Below are positions 47,362 through 57,448 of a stretch of 64,000 bases of DNA, piece by piece. How positions within the stretch are numbered: the first letter of the stretch is position 1; each line of letters begins with the position of its first letter. Both the position numbers and the translations under genes were made by a program. Source of the stretch: Pseudomonas poae (GTDB lineage: Bacteria; Pseudomonadota; Gammaproteobacteria; Pseudomonadales; Pseudomonadaceae); NCBI GenBank assembly GCA_028869255.1, contig CP110972.1, positions 1,245,001 to 1,309,000 of the forward strand, read 5' to 3'. The notes beneath the pieces were generated by a model. The model made no database searches. It was given only the letters and a program-made list of their open reading frames with translations, and was not told where the DNA came from.

Positions 47362-48261
47362 TTAGCGTGCTGTTTCGCGTTTTTCCAGTTTCAACTCCCT
47401 GCCGTGGGCCGTGTTGACCCACCAACCAAAGCCCGCGGCAGTGAAAAACATGATGAAGCTGTAAATGGCGGCGGGAATGGCCATTGTCGAGTTGTTCAGC
47501 AGACTCGGGCTAAGCGCTAGGGCGATGGCCAAGGTACCGTTGTGAATCCCGATTTCCATGCCAATGGCCACGGCTTGCCGCTGAGGCGCTTGGAACATGC
47601 GCGGGGCTAAATAGCCGATACCGAGACTGAGCAGGTTGAACAGCAGAGCCGCCAGCCCGACGACCGGTGCGTAATCCAGGAAGGTCTGCCAATCCTTGAT
47701 TAATACCAAGATAACGGTGCCGACGAGGAACAGTGCGGAGGCGATTTTCATCGGGCGCTCCATGCTTGCGGCGAAGTGCGGTACCCACCTGTTTATCAGC
47801 ATGCCCAGACCGACCGGCACCAGAACGATCGCGAATACTTGCAGCACCTTGGCGAATTGCAGTGGAATGGCCTGGTCGGCCTCCATGAAATACAACAGTG
47901 ACAGGTTGACCAGCAGTGGCATGGTAAGAATGGCAATCACCGAGTTGACTGCGGTCAGGGTTACGTTTAAGGCCACATCACCGTGTGCAAGGTGACTGTA
48001 GAGGTTGGCTGAGGTTCCGCCGGGAGAGGCTGCCAGCAGCATCAAGCCGACGGCTAGAGCGGGCGCCAGGTTGAAACCCTTGGCGATGAGAAAACAGATT
48101 AGAGGTAACAGGAGTAACTGGCAGACTAAACCGATCAGTACCGGTTTGGGGTACTTCACCACGCGGGAGAAATCCGTCGGGGTTAGCGACAGGCCCAGGC
48201 CCAGCATGATGATCCCTAGGGCGATGGGGAGAAAGGCAGATAACAAGGGGGTGGCGGTCAT
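47362..48261 (-). CDS. Bile acid:sodium symporter family (SBF) transporter
   Basis: A 299-residue inner-membrane protein with about nine to ten helices and the family segments LGLGLSLTPTDF near the start and LLAASPGGTSANLYSHLAHGD in the middle. Such proteins import bile-acid-like, pantothenate or organic anions with sodium. It lies about 110 bases after the class II aldolase gene on the same strand and is probably co-transcribed, so it may import the aldolase's substrate. The ATG at 48261 was chosen; a longer frame uses a TTG. Confidence 0.87.
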   Translation of the reverse strand: MTATPLLSAFLPIALGIIMLGLGLSLTPTDFSRVVKYPKPVLIGLVCQLLLLPLICFLIAKGFNLAPALAVGLMLLAASPGGTSANLYSHLAHGDVALNVTLTAVNSVIAILTMPLLVNLSLLYFMEADQAIPLQFAKVLQVFAIVLVPVGLGMLINRWVPHFAASMERPMKIASALFLVGTVILVLIKDWQTFLDYAPVVGLAALLFNLLSLGIGYLAPRMFQAPQRQAVAIGMEIGIHNGTLAIALALSPSLLNNSTMAIPAAIYSFIMFFTAAGFGWWVNTAHGRELKLEKRETAR

Positions 48262-48371
48262 TATTGTTGTACTCGCAGGAGGGGCGTTCAAATCAGTGTG
48301 CGTCCCGTATAGAGTCGTGCACGGTCTGAGTTATCGTAATGCAAGGCGTTGGAGTCTGGAGTGAGCACTGC

Positions 48372-49148
48372 TCAGGCATCGTACCCCGGCATTTGTTGGT
48401 CCAATTTGCGCAGCAGTGCCGGCCAAGGCAGCGATCCGCCCATGTCGTTTGTGGAGCGCATCGCCCCGTTGATCATTTGCTGGGCACTATCAAGAATGTG
48501 CTGCGCAATCCTGGTCAACGCAACGCCAGTGCCTTGCGCCATCAGTTGGATCTCACAGGCACGCTGCAGGATAAACATCCTAAGAAAGGTGTCGGGGATG
48601 CTTGCGCCACAGGTCATCAACCCATGGTTGCGCAGGATCATGAAGTCGGTATCGCCCAGATCCGCTTGCAGTCGTGCTTTTTCATCATCACGTAGCGCAA
48701 CGCCTTCATAGTCGTGGTAACTGAGACTGCAGAGAATGAACACCGACTGCTGCGATAGCGGCAGTAGGCCTGCTTCTTGTGTCGACAGGGCGACCCCTGC
48801 TGCGGTGTGGGTATGCACCACACAATTGACGTCGTGGCGAACCTGGTGGACGGCGCTATGGATGGTGTAGCCGGCCGGGTTGATCTCGAACGTGCTGCCC
48901 ATCAGCTTGGTCCCTGCCAAATCCACTTTGAGCAGGCTGGAGGCAGTTATTTCATGGAACATCAAGCCGAAGGGGTTAATCAGGAAATCTTCGGAATCTG
49001 GCACCTTGGCGGAAATATGGGTAAACACCAGATCGTCCCAACCATACAGCGCGATCAGGCGATAACAGGCGGCCAAGTCGATACGGGTCTGCCATTCGAC
49101 GTCGGATACCAGGTTTTTTATATTAGGCAATTGGAGGGAAGCATTCAC
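48372..49148 (-). CDS. Class II aldolase/adducin family protein
   Basis: A 258-residue protein of the fuculose-aldolase/RhaD/AraD fold. The zinc ligands appear as HTHTAAGVAL and the later HDYEGVAL and RNHGLMTCG segments, and the opening DLAACYRLIALYGWDDLVFTHIS is typical. Members are retro-aldolases, epimerases or decarboxylases on sugar or keto acids. The GTG at 49148 was chosen as start because relatives begin with NASLQLPNIKNLV. The divergent AraC regulator at 49313 is the likely controller. Confidence 0.87.
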   Translation of the reverse strand: MNASLQLPNIKNLVSDVEWQTRIDLAACYRLIALYGWDDLVFTHISAKVPDSEDFLINPFGLMFHEITASSLLKVDLAGTKLMGSTFEINPAGYTIHSAVHQVRHDVNCVVHTHTAAGVALSTQEAGLLPLSQQSVFILCSLSYHDYEGVALRDDEKARLQADLGDTDFMILRNHGLMTCGASIPDTFLRMFILQRACEIQLMAQGTGVALTRIAQHILDSAQQMINGAMRSTNDMGGSLPWPALLRKLDQQMPGYDA

Positions 49149-49312
49149 GGTACCGACCTTGTCATAGATAGAGTGCGGCCTGAGTCTAGTGGAAAACAAA
49201 AAAGCCGAAACTCGCCTTGGCAGCCAGACTGGTCGCCTTGCCGGACACCTTATCCGTGCGGATGACGCCAGGGCTTGTCTTGGGGGCTGGCGCTAGGTAG
49301 AACAGTCGCTCT

Positions 49313-50341
49313 GTGTTGAACTTGAGTCCGTATATGAGCGAGCGCACTACATCCTCCAGTTGGGCCAGTGCGATTGTTCAGTCACTGGAAATGGATGGGG
49401 TCAATTGCTCTGAGCTTTTCGAACATCTGGGCATGTCCTTCTCGGCGCTAGGCGATCCCGATGCCCGTTTTGCGCAAGATGACATGACACGTTTGTGGCA
49501 ATTGGCTGTCAAGGTTTCCGGTAATCCCGCCATCAGTTTGAACATGGCCCGGGTTGTGCGGCTGTCGGCGACTAATGTGGTGGGATATGCCTTGATGTCC
49601 AGTCGCAATTTGCATGAAGGTATTTCCAACCTTGTACGCTATCAGCGCATCATTGGAGATGGGGCGGATTTCAGCTTCCACCCTATGCTCGATGGTTATG
49701 AATTGACGTTGGTCATCCACGGTGATCGCTTGCCGGCGAGCAGAGAAAGCGCGGAAGGGGCGCTGGCGTATTTTATTGCATTTTGTAACTGGCTAGCCTT
49801 TAGCCCTCTGAAACCTAGGTTGGTAAGTTTTCGAGGAGAACCGCCGCGAGCCTTGGAGCCTTACCACGAGACGTTCAAAGGACCCTTGCGGTTCAATGCC
49901 GAGCGCTATGCTGTGTTGTTCGACCGGGCTGATATGCATGCGCCCTTGCCAACGGCCAATGAAGCGTTGTCTCGGTTGCACGAGCTTTTCGCGAGCGACT
50001 ATCTGACACGCTTTTCGGACGGTCAGGTCAGCCATCAGGTGCGTCAGTTGATTTGCCGTTTGCTGCCCCAAGGCGAACCCAAGCGTGAAGAGGTTGCTAA
50101 AACTATGCTGCTCTCCGAGCGTACCCTGCAGCGTCGATTGATGGAGGAGGGCACCAGTTTTCATCGGATGCTCGATGACACCCGGCGCGATTTGGCCAGG
50201 CAGTACCTGACCCAGCCTAAACTCCCTCTGCAAGAAATTTCCTATCTTCTGGGGTTCGCGGCTCCCAGCAACTTCTTTCGCGCGTTCCGTCGCTGGTTCG
50301 ACACCACGCCCAATGAGTATCGGGCTAGGCTGGTGGGTTGA
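49313..50341 (+). CDS. AraC family transcriptional regulator (OruR-type)
   Basis: A 342-residue regulator with Arabinose_bd-like N-terminal domain (about 25-210) and C-terminal helix-turn-helix pair AKTMLLSERTLQRRLMEEG and ISYLLGFAAPSNFFRAFRRW. It is divergent from the class II aldolase/symporter pair and probably activates it. The start may lie eight codons inside at 49337. It is the third regulator of this architecture in the window. Confidence 0.9.
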   Translation: MLNLSPYMSERTTSSSWASAIVQSLEMDGVNCSELFEHLGMSFSALGDPDARFAQDDMTRLWQLAVKVSGNPAISLNMARVVRLSATNVVGYALMSSRNLHEGISNLVRYQRIIGDGADFSFHPMLDGYELTLVIHGDRLPASRESAEGALAYFIAFCNWLAFSPLKPRLVSFRGEPPRALEPYHETFKGPLRFNAERYAVLFDRADMHAPLPTANEALSRLHELFASDYLTRFSDGQVSHQVRQLICRLLPQGEPKREEVAKTMLLSERTLQRRLMEEGTSFHRMLDDTRRDLARQYLTQPKLPLQEISYLLGFAAPSNFFRAFRRWFDTTPNEYRARLVG

Positions 50342-50604
50342 CAGGGCGCAAGAGGGGCGTTGTAGCGTGCGCAGAACTCGACAGTTATCTGGCGCTGCTG
50401 TTGAGCTTTGAATTGGTCGCGCATGAATCGGTCCATGCCCAAGTAACGGAAGGAGTGATCTACCGGCAAACCACCGAAAATTGTCATCCAGCAATTTGAG
50501 GTGGGTCAGGATGCGATGATCTTTATCAATAAAAAGCCGGAAGAATGATCTCCCTGTTTTTTGATTTTGCGGTTGCGTACGTTTAGCAATCCCGCACTGC
50601 GGTG
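50342..50604. other. Unassigned stretch, probably decayed coding DNA
   Basis: The minus strand shows protein-like segments in different frames (IDKDHRILTHLKLLDDN, then GLPVDHSFRYLGMDRFMRDQ) as would a frameshifted relic. I could not assign a family. Confidence 0.3.
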
Positions 50605-51470
50605 TCAGGGCGCCACGCTCGCTGCTAACGGGAACAGCCCAAGTAACAAGCAAGTCAGCAAGATCAGGAAGCTCAGCGCAAAAGCCCAGTTCATGGTGTA
50701 CTTCTGGTGATCGCTGAACTCGACACCCGCCAGGCCGCAGAGCAGGTAGGTAGATGCCACCAGCGGGCTGAGCAAGTGGACCGGTTGACCGACCAGCGAG
50801 GCACGGCCGATTTCAGCGCGGGTAATGCCATATACTTCTGCCGCCTTGGCCATTACCGGCAACACACCGTAGTAAAACGCATCGTTGGACATGAAGAACG
50901 TACCCGGAATACTCGCCAGCGCAGTGATCGGCGCAATGTACGGGCCCCACGTCTGCGGCAGCATTGCCAGGAAGCTTACTGACATCGCATTGACCAAGCC
51001 GGTGCCAGACAGGATGCCTGCAAGAATCCCGGCTGCCAGGAAGATCGCGATCTGATTCAAGGCGGTCGGCGCATGCGCGGAAATCCGGCGGCGCTTATCG
51101 TTCATATGCGGGTAGTTGATAACCTGAGCTATCGAGAATGAGACCATGAACAGGATGGAAAGCGGCAGTATTTCGACCACCAGACCGGCCATCAGCGCGA
51201 TGGTCAGACCAGCGTTCAGCCAGAAGAGTTTCGGACGGCGTAGCTCGGCGTTTTCATCCGTCTTGGAGGGTGGGCCAGCATCACCTTCATCGTCAAAGAT
51301 GGTGGCTGCAGCACCCACGGACAAATGCTGCTTACCCAGGCGCTGACGCTAACGAATACCGATGAAACAGGCCAGGGCCAGCACGCCCAGGAAGCCTCCT
51401 ATCATCATGGGGATCAGCGGTAGGAAGAGCTCAGATGTATTTTCATATGTCTTCGTGCTTTCGAATAGCA
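50605..51470 (-). pseudogene. Truncated CitMHS-family citrate/metal symporter
   Basis: About 240 C-terminal residues are open and match the CitMHS family: ILAGILSGTGLVNAMS, GPYIAPITALASIPGTFF, then VYGITRAEIGRASLVGQPVH and a last helix pair. Reading further upstream gives PLIPMMIGGFLGVLALACF, then an in-frame TAG just before RQRLGKQHLS. The N-terminal half of the ~430-residue protein is missing and replaced by an IS66 transposase fragment. So the gene is both truncated and interrupted by a stop. Confidence 0.78.
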
Positions 51471-51474
51471 TCTA

Positions 51475-51606
51475 CGAGCATTTGAGCAAACAGGCAGCCC
51501 CTGAACATCGTTTGCCGCTGAGCAGTGATCCGACAAATAACCAGTTCGAGCGATCAAGAGTCGATCACCGAATCCGGCTCTCGATTTGGTTGTTGTCGAT
51601 CATTTG
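51475..51606 (-). mobile_element. IS66-family transposase C-terminal relic
   Basis: The minus strand reads MIDNNQIESRIR, a stop, then STLDRSNWLFVGSLLSGKR. IS66 transposases have IDNNxxENxIRPxALGRxNWLFAGSxxSGKRAA at this place. No other part of the element or inverted repeats were found. It directly abuts the truncated CitMHS gene and probably explains its truncation. Confidence 0.62.
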
Positions 51607-51837
51607 ACTGAGTAGCGTGTCGGCACTATCCAGCGTCTAAGCTGCAATCCTATGCTCTCCTGATAGCCGTACCGTAGGGTACAAGATCGTGCGGAGCTAA
51701 TACCGGCCTGCTGCGCATCGACCAACGGCAGGTCGGTGTCGAGTGAGCGATCGCCACGCGTGCGTTTTGTCCTGCGCAGAATGGGCTGTCGTACACCGAT
51801 AGAGCGTGCTTTAGGCTGTATTGAATGATTACCCGTT
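51607..51837. other. Unassigned spacer
   Basis: No recognised gene between the IS66 relic and the end of the GlxA-type regulator. Confidence 0.3.
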
Positions 51838-52815
51838 TCAGCGTTTTCGAGCGGCCCCAAAACGGCTTCGATAGTTGGCGGGTGCTAATCCCGTGGCTTT
51901 GTTGAACAGTCTGCGAAACGCGCCTGTGTCACGGTATCCAACCGCCCAGGCAATGTGCTCAATGGAACGGTTGGTAAACTCTAGAAGCTCACAGGCTTTG
52001 CCGACGCGCAAGGCCTGGCAGTATTCAGTTGGTGTCAGGCCTGTTGCGTGATGGAAACGACGTAGTAACGTGCGTTCTCCCAGATTCGCGTATTTCGCCA
52101 TATTAATTATGCCGCCAGTTTGTCCATTTAGCGTATGCAGCCAATGCTGAGTTTTCAAGATCACCTCATCTCCGTGAGACAGATTAGGTACAAAGCGTTT
52201 AAAGCACTGCTGGGAGTGACGAGCCGGATCCAGCACCAAAAAACGCGCCGTTTCTGCCGCAATGCTGGAGCCGAGTAGGCGTTCAACCAGCGTCAGGCCC
52301 AAATCCGTCCAGGCCATGAGTCCTCCAGCAGTAATCACATCGCTGTGATCTATGATCATCCTATCGACGTTGACCCTTATAGGGGGGTACCTGATTGCGA
52401 GATCATTCGCCAGGCTCCAGTGCGTCGTCGCTGTGCGACCGTTCAGCAGGCCCGCTTCCGCTAGCAGATAAGCACCTGCACACACGGAAGATACAAGCGC
52501 GCCAGCGCTGTGCCAGGACTTCACCGCTGTAACGAAGGAATCGGCCTTCAATACGTCGAGATGGTCGCCTAGACACGGCGGTACGATGACGATGTCAGGG
52601 CAATGAGTACCCAGAGATACGTCATCGCAGACCACAGAGCCCTGATCACCAAGCTGCCAATTACTGACATTTATGTTAGGCGCGGTTACTTCGGGGTGTT
52701 CCAGCAACAGTTGGTTGGCGACCACGAAGATATCGGTGATGCCGTAGACGGCCGAGCGCTGTGCACCTGGATAAAGCAAGATACCAACCTGTACTGTGGC
52801 GATGCTCTTAGTCAT
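51838..52815 (-). CDS. GlxA-family transcriptional regulator (DJ-1/PfpI-like domain plus AraC helix-turn-helix)
   Basis: A 325-residue regulator. Residues 1-190 form a class I glutamine-amidotransferase-like domain with the elbow SSVCAGAYLLAEAGLLNGR, and the C-terminus has the AraC pair MAKYANLGERTLLRRFHHAT and IAWAVGYRDTGAFRRLFNKA. Regulators of this build (GbdR, CdhR, ArgR) control catabolism of amines and amino acids in pseudomonads. It diverges from an isochorismatase-fold hydrolase at 52923 with about 107 bases between and is its probable regulator. Confidence 0.92.
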   Translation of the reverse strand: MTKSIATVQVGILLYPGAQRSAVYGITDIFVVANQLLLEHPEVTAPNINVSNWQLGDQGSVVCDDVSLGTHCPDIVIVPPCLGDHLDVLKADSFVTAVKSWHSAGALVSSVCAGAYLLAEAGLLNGRTATTHWSLANDLAIRYPPIRVNVDRMIIDHSDVITAGGLMAWTDLGLTLVERLLGSSIAAETARFLVLDPARHSQQCFKRFVPNLSHGDEVILKTQHWLHTLNGQTGGIINMAKYANLGERTLLRRFHHATGLTPTEYCQALRVGKACELLEFTNRSIEHIAWAVGYRDTGAFRRLFNKATGLAPANYRSRFGAARKR

Positions 52816-52922
52816 TTGTCAGTTTTTCCACCAACGTTGTCGGTTTTGGCAATTCTCGAACCGCAGTTTACGCCCTAGGCTATCCATTCATTAATACCCA
52901 AACTCAAACGATGGAGTGTGTC

Positions 52923-53477
52923 ATGAGTAAGCGAGCTCTTGTGTTGGTGGATATTCAAAACGATTATTTTGCAACAGGTAAATGGCCCCTTGAAGGTGTA
53001 GATTCGGCCGTTGACAACTCGGCTCGTCTCTTGGCCCATGCGCGCAGTGGTGGCCAGTTTGTCGTGCATATTCGGCATGAGTTCGTTGAAGACGATGCAC
53101 CGTTTTTTGAGCCGGGAAGTGAGGGCGCAAAGACTCATACCAAGGTGATCGCTCTTGCGGGTGAACCCGTTATCTTAAAAAATCAGGTCAATGCGTTTCT
53201 TGATACACCGCTCAAGTCTATCCTTGACGAACAGGGTATCGAGCAACTCACCATCATAGGCAACATGAGCCACATGTGCGTGGACGCTTTGGTCAGGGCC
53301 GCAGCAGACCTTGGCTTCGCCAATACGGTCGTCGCTGACGCGTGTGCCACTCATGAGTTGGAGTTTAAGGGTGCAAAGGTTCCCGCAGCGCAAGTCCATG
53401 CCGCTTTTATGGCAGCACTGGCATTTGGTTATGCGGAAGTTATATCAACTGAAGAATACCTTGCGCGTACGCTCTGA
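52923..53477 (+). CDS. Cysteine hydrolase of the isochorismatase family
   Basis: A 184-residue single-domain hydrolase. The catalytic triad can be placed at Asp10 (VDIQNDYF), Lys86 (VILKNQVNAF) and Cys119 (MSHMCVDALV), with a conserved cis-peptide region before the cysteine. Members cleave isochorismate, nicotinamide, N-carbamoyl amines or ureas. No siderophore genes are near, so isochorismate is unlikely. The ATG at 52923 has GGAG ahead. It is divergently paired with the GlxA-type regulator. Confidence 0.9.
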   Translation: MSKRALVLVDIQNDYFATGKWPLEGVDSAVDNSARLLAHARSGGQFVVHIRHEFVEDDAPFFEPGSEGAKTHTKVIALAGEPVILKNQVNAFLDTPLKSILDEQGIEQLTIIGNMSHMCVDALVRAAADLGFANTVVADACATHELEFKGAKVPAAQVHAAFMAALAFGYAEVISTEEYLARTL

Positions 53478-53539
53478 AGGCGCTGCGTAATCTAAGCGGC
53501 ATGCGCACATTTCAAATGCGTTCCAGGATCTCTGCCTGC

Positions 53540-53875
53540 GCAGCCGTCGGAGTTCGAGCAAGACCACTGCGTGGTGTTCGCCAATCCGAGGTTGTTGCAA
53601 AATATTTGGCCACGCGTAATGGGCGACGGGAATTGAGAGTTCCGGTCCGCGGCACTCATTGCAGCGTCTGTGGCGATGTACTGGATGACTGGTGCTTAAC
53701 CGGGTTAGGCATTTCGCTGCTCGAGACTTGAGATATTCAGGAGGAGCTACGCTATGGGCGGTTACTGCTGGTATTGCCGAATTGGGAGGCGCAACCCTCA
53801 AAAAATTGGCACGGGCCTACTGCGATCTAGAGCCTCGACAATTAACGATATTCGGCGATTTTATTCTCGAATAAT
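53540..53875 (+). pseudogene. Relic of a LysR-family regulator, ligand-binding domain
   Basis: Pieces of the plus strand in changing frames read DHCVVFANPRLLQ, then GDVLDDWCLTGLGISLLE, then DIQEELRYGRLLLVLPNWEAQP. These correspond in order to the C-terminal half of LysR regulators (…NSGDVLLDWCLAGLGISLLP…DIQEELRSGRLVRVLPDWEA). At least three frame changes or stops interrupt it and no DNA-binding domain precedes it. It follows directly after the cysteine hydrolase. Confidence 0.7.
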
Positions 53876-54589
53876 GACGTCAGGCGCATTGTGATCTGAT
53901 TTAGTGCGTGCACTCAAATTCATTAGTGACCGAGGTTTGTGTTGAGGCTATGGCTGAGTGCGAATCTAGCAATCGAAGCGTCGGGCTGTACACACTCATG
54001 AATAACCTGAGCCTTGAAAGATTTGGAATAGGTATGGCGTTCTTCTGGCGTGGTTGTCTACTTTAAAAGGCTAAAAACGGTGTCTAGCTAAAAAATATCC
54101 TCCGCACCCATACGATGAGATATTGAGGAGCTACGTCGTTGAGTGCTCGATCTGTCCACTTATCAACCTTCTGCAGAAGGTTTGGAGGGGACATGGCGAT
54201 GATGAGCAAGCCTATACGCAAATGCAGCTTGACGGGCTAGTCATCACCGCTGCGCGTAAACGAATGATCTATCACAGAGCTTCAAGCTCTTTGAGAGAAC
54301 TGGCCGGAATACCAAGCTCTGCAGCCGTCAGGTTCTGCAGCAGACGCTTGGCTGAAGAGGCGTCCGGGATGAGTAGTACGTCAGGCGCCGGCTGTGCAGT
54401 AACAAGACAAGAGCAAATAGAAAAGACTAAGTGCCCAAGCGCAGTGCTACATTCTGGACTGCAGCGGAGTAAAGCCACCAAGTCGAAAAAGGGTACGTCA
54501 GCAATGCGATGTTCGGCCAGCTTCTTGATGAGACGTTCATCAACGCGGTGTGTCTGATTAAAAAACGCACGGTTTCCTTCCCCATTGGC
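53876..54589. other. Unassigned region with a protein-like minus-strand frame
   Basis: On the minus strand at about 54272-54560 a frame reads RVDERLIKKLAEHRIADVPF, continues LLRCSPECSTALGHLVFSIC and ends DASSAKRLLQNLTAAELG then SSLKELEAL. The composition looks like a real protein tail, but I cannot assign it, and upstream it runs into the type II secretion relic on the other strand. The rest shows nothing. Confidence 0.35.
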
Positions 54590-54778
54590 GATTATCGGCG
54601 ATGCCGGTGTGCCGCCGATGATCGAGGGCGCAGGGCAGTCCTTGTCGCGTGATATCAAGCGTCGGGCCATGGGCATGACTGCCCTGTTGGAGCCCCTGAT
54701 GATTGTGGTGATGGGCGCAGTGGTGATTGTGATGGCGGCGTGATTGCCGATCATCGAGATCAACCAGTTGGTTCCGTA
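54590..54778 (+). pseudogene. Relic of a type II secretion inner-membrane protein F (GspF/XcpS) C-terminus
   Basis: The plus strand reads MTALLEPLMIVVMGAVVIVM followed shortly by a stop and LPIIEINQLV. GspF proteins end with LLEPxMIxxMGxxVxxIVxAxxxPIFxxNxLV. The remaining part is about 60 codons, has a stop in the last membrane helix and no upstream gene body. It points at a lost type II secretion or type IV pilus-like locus beside the pectate lyase. Confidence 0.58.
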
Positions 54779-54798
54779 GCCGCGCCGTTTAGCCACAC

Positions 54799-54824
54799 AA
54801 AAAAGCCCTCGTTACCGAGGGCTT
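54799..54824 (-). terminator. Rho-independent terminator of the pectate lyase gene
   Basis: On the minus strand GCCCTCG and CGAGGGC form a perfect 7-bp stem with a GTAA loop followed by six T. It lies 24 bases after the pectate lyase stop at 54848. Confidence 0.9.
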
Positions 54825-54847
54825 CTCTCACTGGGTTGTCGGTTCAC

Positions 54848-55990
54848 TTAGATCTTACCGGCGCCAGCCTTCGCCTTCACGTCAGCAGGCACTTTGTCGG
54901 CTGCCAGTGGCGTGTAGCTGTAAGGCGGGGTCCATCCGATGCTCGAATTCATGGAGCAGTTCAGTAGGCTGCCATTGAGTGTCGAGCCCTGGTCGCGATA
55001 GACAGTGCCACCGTAATCGCCGGCAATCTTGTCGCAGCCGCTGATGCCACTGATTTCGAACGCGTTCTTCTCAGAAAAGATTTTTGAGTTTTTGCCAACG
55101 CCGTGTGCGTAGACGAATGGATAGACCTTATCGTTGGTGCTGCCCACGTGATGGTTGTTGTACAAGTGCACCTGGCCGAAGCGCACTCGCGGGGCGCGGG
55201 CAGAGATGTTCTCGAATAGGCTGTTGTGGATCGTCACCTTGAGCTTGCCATCATCGGTGGTGCGGCTGTCGCTGGAGCCGATCAAGTTGTTCTTCTCGTG
55301 CGACTTGAATGCCGTGTACGAAATGGTCACGAAGTTGGCGCCGTTTTTGACGTCCAGCGCGCCGTCATGGTGCTGCTTGGGGCGGCCGTTTTCAGTACCA
55401 TTCTTCGCATCGGTGTTGCGGCCGTCGGTGAAGGTCACATGGTCAACCCACACGTTGTTGGCACCTTCGACGGTCAGGCCGTCGTATTCAGAGTTCCAGT
55501 TACCGTTTTTGCCATCGTCTTTATCAAAAATCGGCTCAGGATCCCAGGGATTCTCAATCGTGACGTTGCGAATGATCACGTCGTTTTCCTTGGCATATAA
55601 GAAACCTTCGCGGATCTCTGCATTGCTGCCGATGCCGACGATGGTGGTCTTGCCAGGAATATCCAGGCGACCACGTACCTTCATATCCGCGGTCTTCGTG
55701 TACGCCTTACCTTCGCTGATGTCGATGATCCCGGTGATCTTGATGATACGGCCGTTGCTGCCCGCGGTAGCGCTGAGGGCTTTTTTCAGCTCAGCAGCGT
55801 TTTTAACGGTGTAGATATCATTCGCCGCCGCTCTGGAACCGCCTTTGGTACCGCCGTTCTGCGTAGCCCAGCCTGTGGTGGCGACATCCAACCAGATATC
55901 GGCGGCATGTGTAGGCAGGCTGGCAAACAGCAGGGAGCCGACGATAGCGCTGGCCAGTTTGCAGGTAGAGAAGGTTGAAAATTTTGCCAT
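54848..55990 (-). CDS. pel: Secreted pectate lyase (PL1 family)
   Basis: A 380-residue enzyme that cleaves alpha-1,4-galacturonan by beta-elimination, with calcium. A signal peptide ends THA/ADIW. The parallel beta-helix shows the PL1 calcium-site aspartates in [16 protein letters not shown] and [18 protein letters not shown], the vWiDH motif and the catalytic-arginine segment [17 protein letters not shown]. The length is that of the Pel proteins of soft-rot pseudomonads. It is monocistronic with its own terminator. No type II secretion gene is intact in the window, so export would depend on another locus. Confidence 0.94.
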   Translation of the reverse strand: MAKFSTFSTCKLASAIVGSLLFASLPTHAADIWLDVATTGWATQNGGTKGGSRAAANDIYTVKNAAELKKALSATAGSNGRIIKITGIIDISEGKAYTKTADMKVRGRLDIPGKTTIVGIGSNAEIREGFLYAKENDVIIRNVTIENPWDPEPIFDKDDGKNGNWNSEYDGLTVEGANNVWVDHVTFTDGRNTDAKNGTENGRPKQHHDGALDVKNGANFVTISYTAFKSHEKNNLIGSSDSRTTDDGKLKVTIHNSLFENISARAPRVRFGQVHLYNNHHVGSTNDKVYPFVYAHGVGKNSKIFSEKNAFEISGISGCDKIAGDYGGTVYRDQGSTLNGSLLNCSMNSSIGWTPPYSYTPLAADKVPADVKAKAGAGKI

Positions 55991-56823
55991 GATTAATCAG
56001 ATCCTTGATTAACTTGAGTCGTAATCGCGCCAATACTCGGCACGTTTCTCGAGCGGACGTCCATGTCGCCATTGCAGCGAATCGAACGTCCGCTACATGA
56101 GAAACTCTATCACATAGGTGCGTGCGTTGTCGTACAACTGAATAGGCTTTGTGACAGACGCGAACGCGACCGGATGTCGCTGTAACCGACATAGTGAGTA
56201 ATTCGCTCGGTACTCAGATCGCTAGCTTCCGGGACGCTAGCGCCGTATTGATGCGCAGTTTTTTAGTGGGTGAGCGGTGTAGGTTTGCGGACGGCTAACT
56301 TCTGCGATAGGTCTGTCATGCGAACTTTTTCAACCGATTGCGCCTGAAACTACTTTTACCTGCGTAGAATCAGGGGGGACCCTGAGGTCTGCCGATGATA
56401 ACCGGCTGAAAAGGTGGTTACGTCGTTTGGGGAAAATCGATCATCACTCTGCGTGCGCCTTATCCTGTTAGGGCCTCTCCGGCGAATTTATTCAGCACAT
56501 GAACGCTTAACGAGTGCCACCGCATACTAGGTGATCGGGCTCCATTACTGTTGAACGCATTCGCAGATCAACCCGTGAGCCACAGAGTGGTCGTTGCGAC
56601 TTTTTAATGAGTAAACCCGTCTTGGCAAGCAGGTAAATCCCCTTAAAATTGGTGCGGATCCATGCGCTATTGTGCTATTAGCTAGCTCCAGTGTTGCGAC
56701 GACCGGGTAAATTCGCCCATCGGCACAACTGGATTTTACCGCGCCGTTTCAACAACGGGCTGGCCCCAGCTGAGGCCGAGAAAAAATTTAACGTCTTTCC
56801 GGGACTAGTTGACCACTACAAAT
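55991..56823. other. Long region upstream of pel
   Basis: It should contain the pel promoter next to 55990. No gene was recognised. A plus-strand frame over 56691-56873 is open for 60 codons but has no known similarity. No clear operator was seen. Confidence 0.35.
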
Positions 56824-57333
56824 CCCCTCGCTTCGATAAATATCAGGGTGGCTCAAAGCCTGCTGTTGAGTGAATGGCTGAATACATCAGAGATAGATTT
56901 GGCTATTTTGCAAGTTTTCGTTCATCAAAAAATTCCTGGCGATAATGAGTTATGGCGCGAGGACTTGCACTGGGTAGAGTCGGTCAATCACCCATTGGTA
57001 TTCAATGGTCGTGTACCTTTCGTCTCCTTCGATAAAAACAGCTTTTATGGTCTTGCCGCAAAGCAGAAGTTGGAAGAGGTTGGCTTGAAGCTTGAAAGCG
57101 TATTTGAGTGCCCAAGCAGGGAGGGGATAAAGGCTGCTGTCTTAAATGGGCTCGGCGTTACACTTCTTAGTAGCAGGAACATAACGGAGGGGTTGACAGA
57201 GGTGGCAGAAGGTTTGCCTAAACTTTCGCAGGTTTGTCACGTACTGGGGCCGCACCTAGGGGCTGGAGGCCCTCTGTTGAGAAATTTGGTTGATGCGATA
57301 CTTAACGAATTTTTGGAGACGCCGCTTTCCTGA
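56824..57333 (+). pseudogene. LysR-family regulator lacking its DNA-binding domain
   Basis: About 165 residues are open and match the LysR effector-binding domain: INIRVAQSLLLSEWLNTSEI, then DLAILQVFVHQKIPGDNELW, FECPSREGIKAAVLNGLGVT and LLSSRNITEGL. The first 110 or so residues with the winged helix are absent, and no start codon or ribosome site fits. The domain is otherwise intact, so the truncation may be recent. Confidence 0.7.
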
Positions 57334-57448
57334 TTCAGCATTTGTGCTTAAGCGTATGAATGTGTAGAGACTTTTTCAGGCGGGTCAGGCTGTTGTTTAA
57401 TCTCGATCAGTGTTTAAACCTACATCGCTGAAAGAGAACAACTGGGCT

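Noticed and set aside
49793-50653. Minus-strand frame of 286 codons over the third AraC regulator
   Set aside because: Covers the helix-turn-helix coding part of an evident regulator; only the piece right of 50342 is not explained and is listed separately.
55155-55814. Plus-strand frame of 219 codons within the pectate lyase gene
   Set aside because: Shadow of a gene with clear signal peptide, active-site motifs and terminator.
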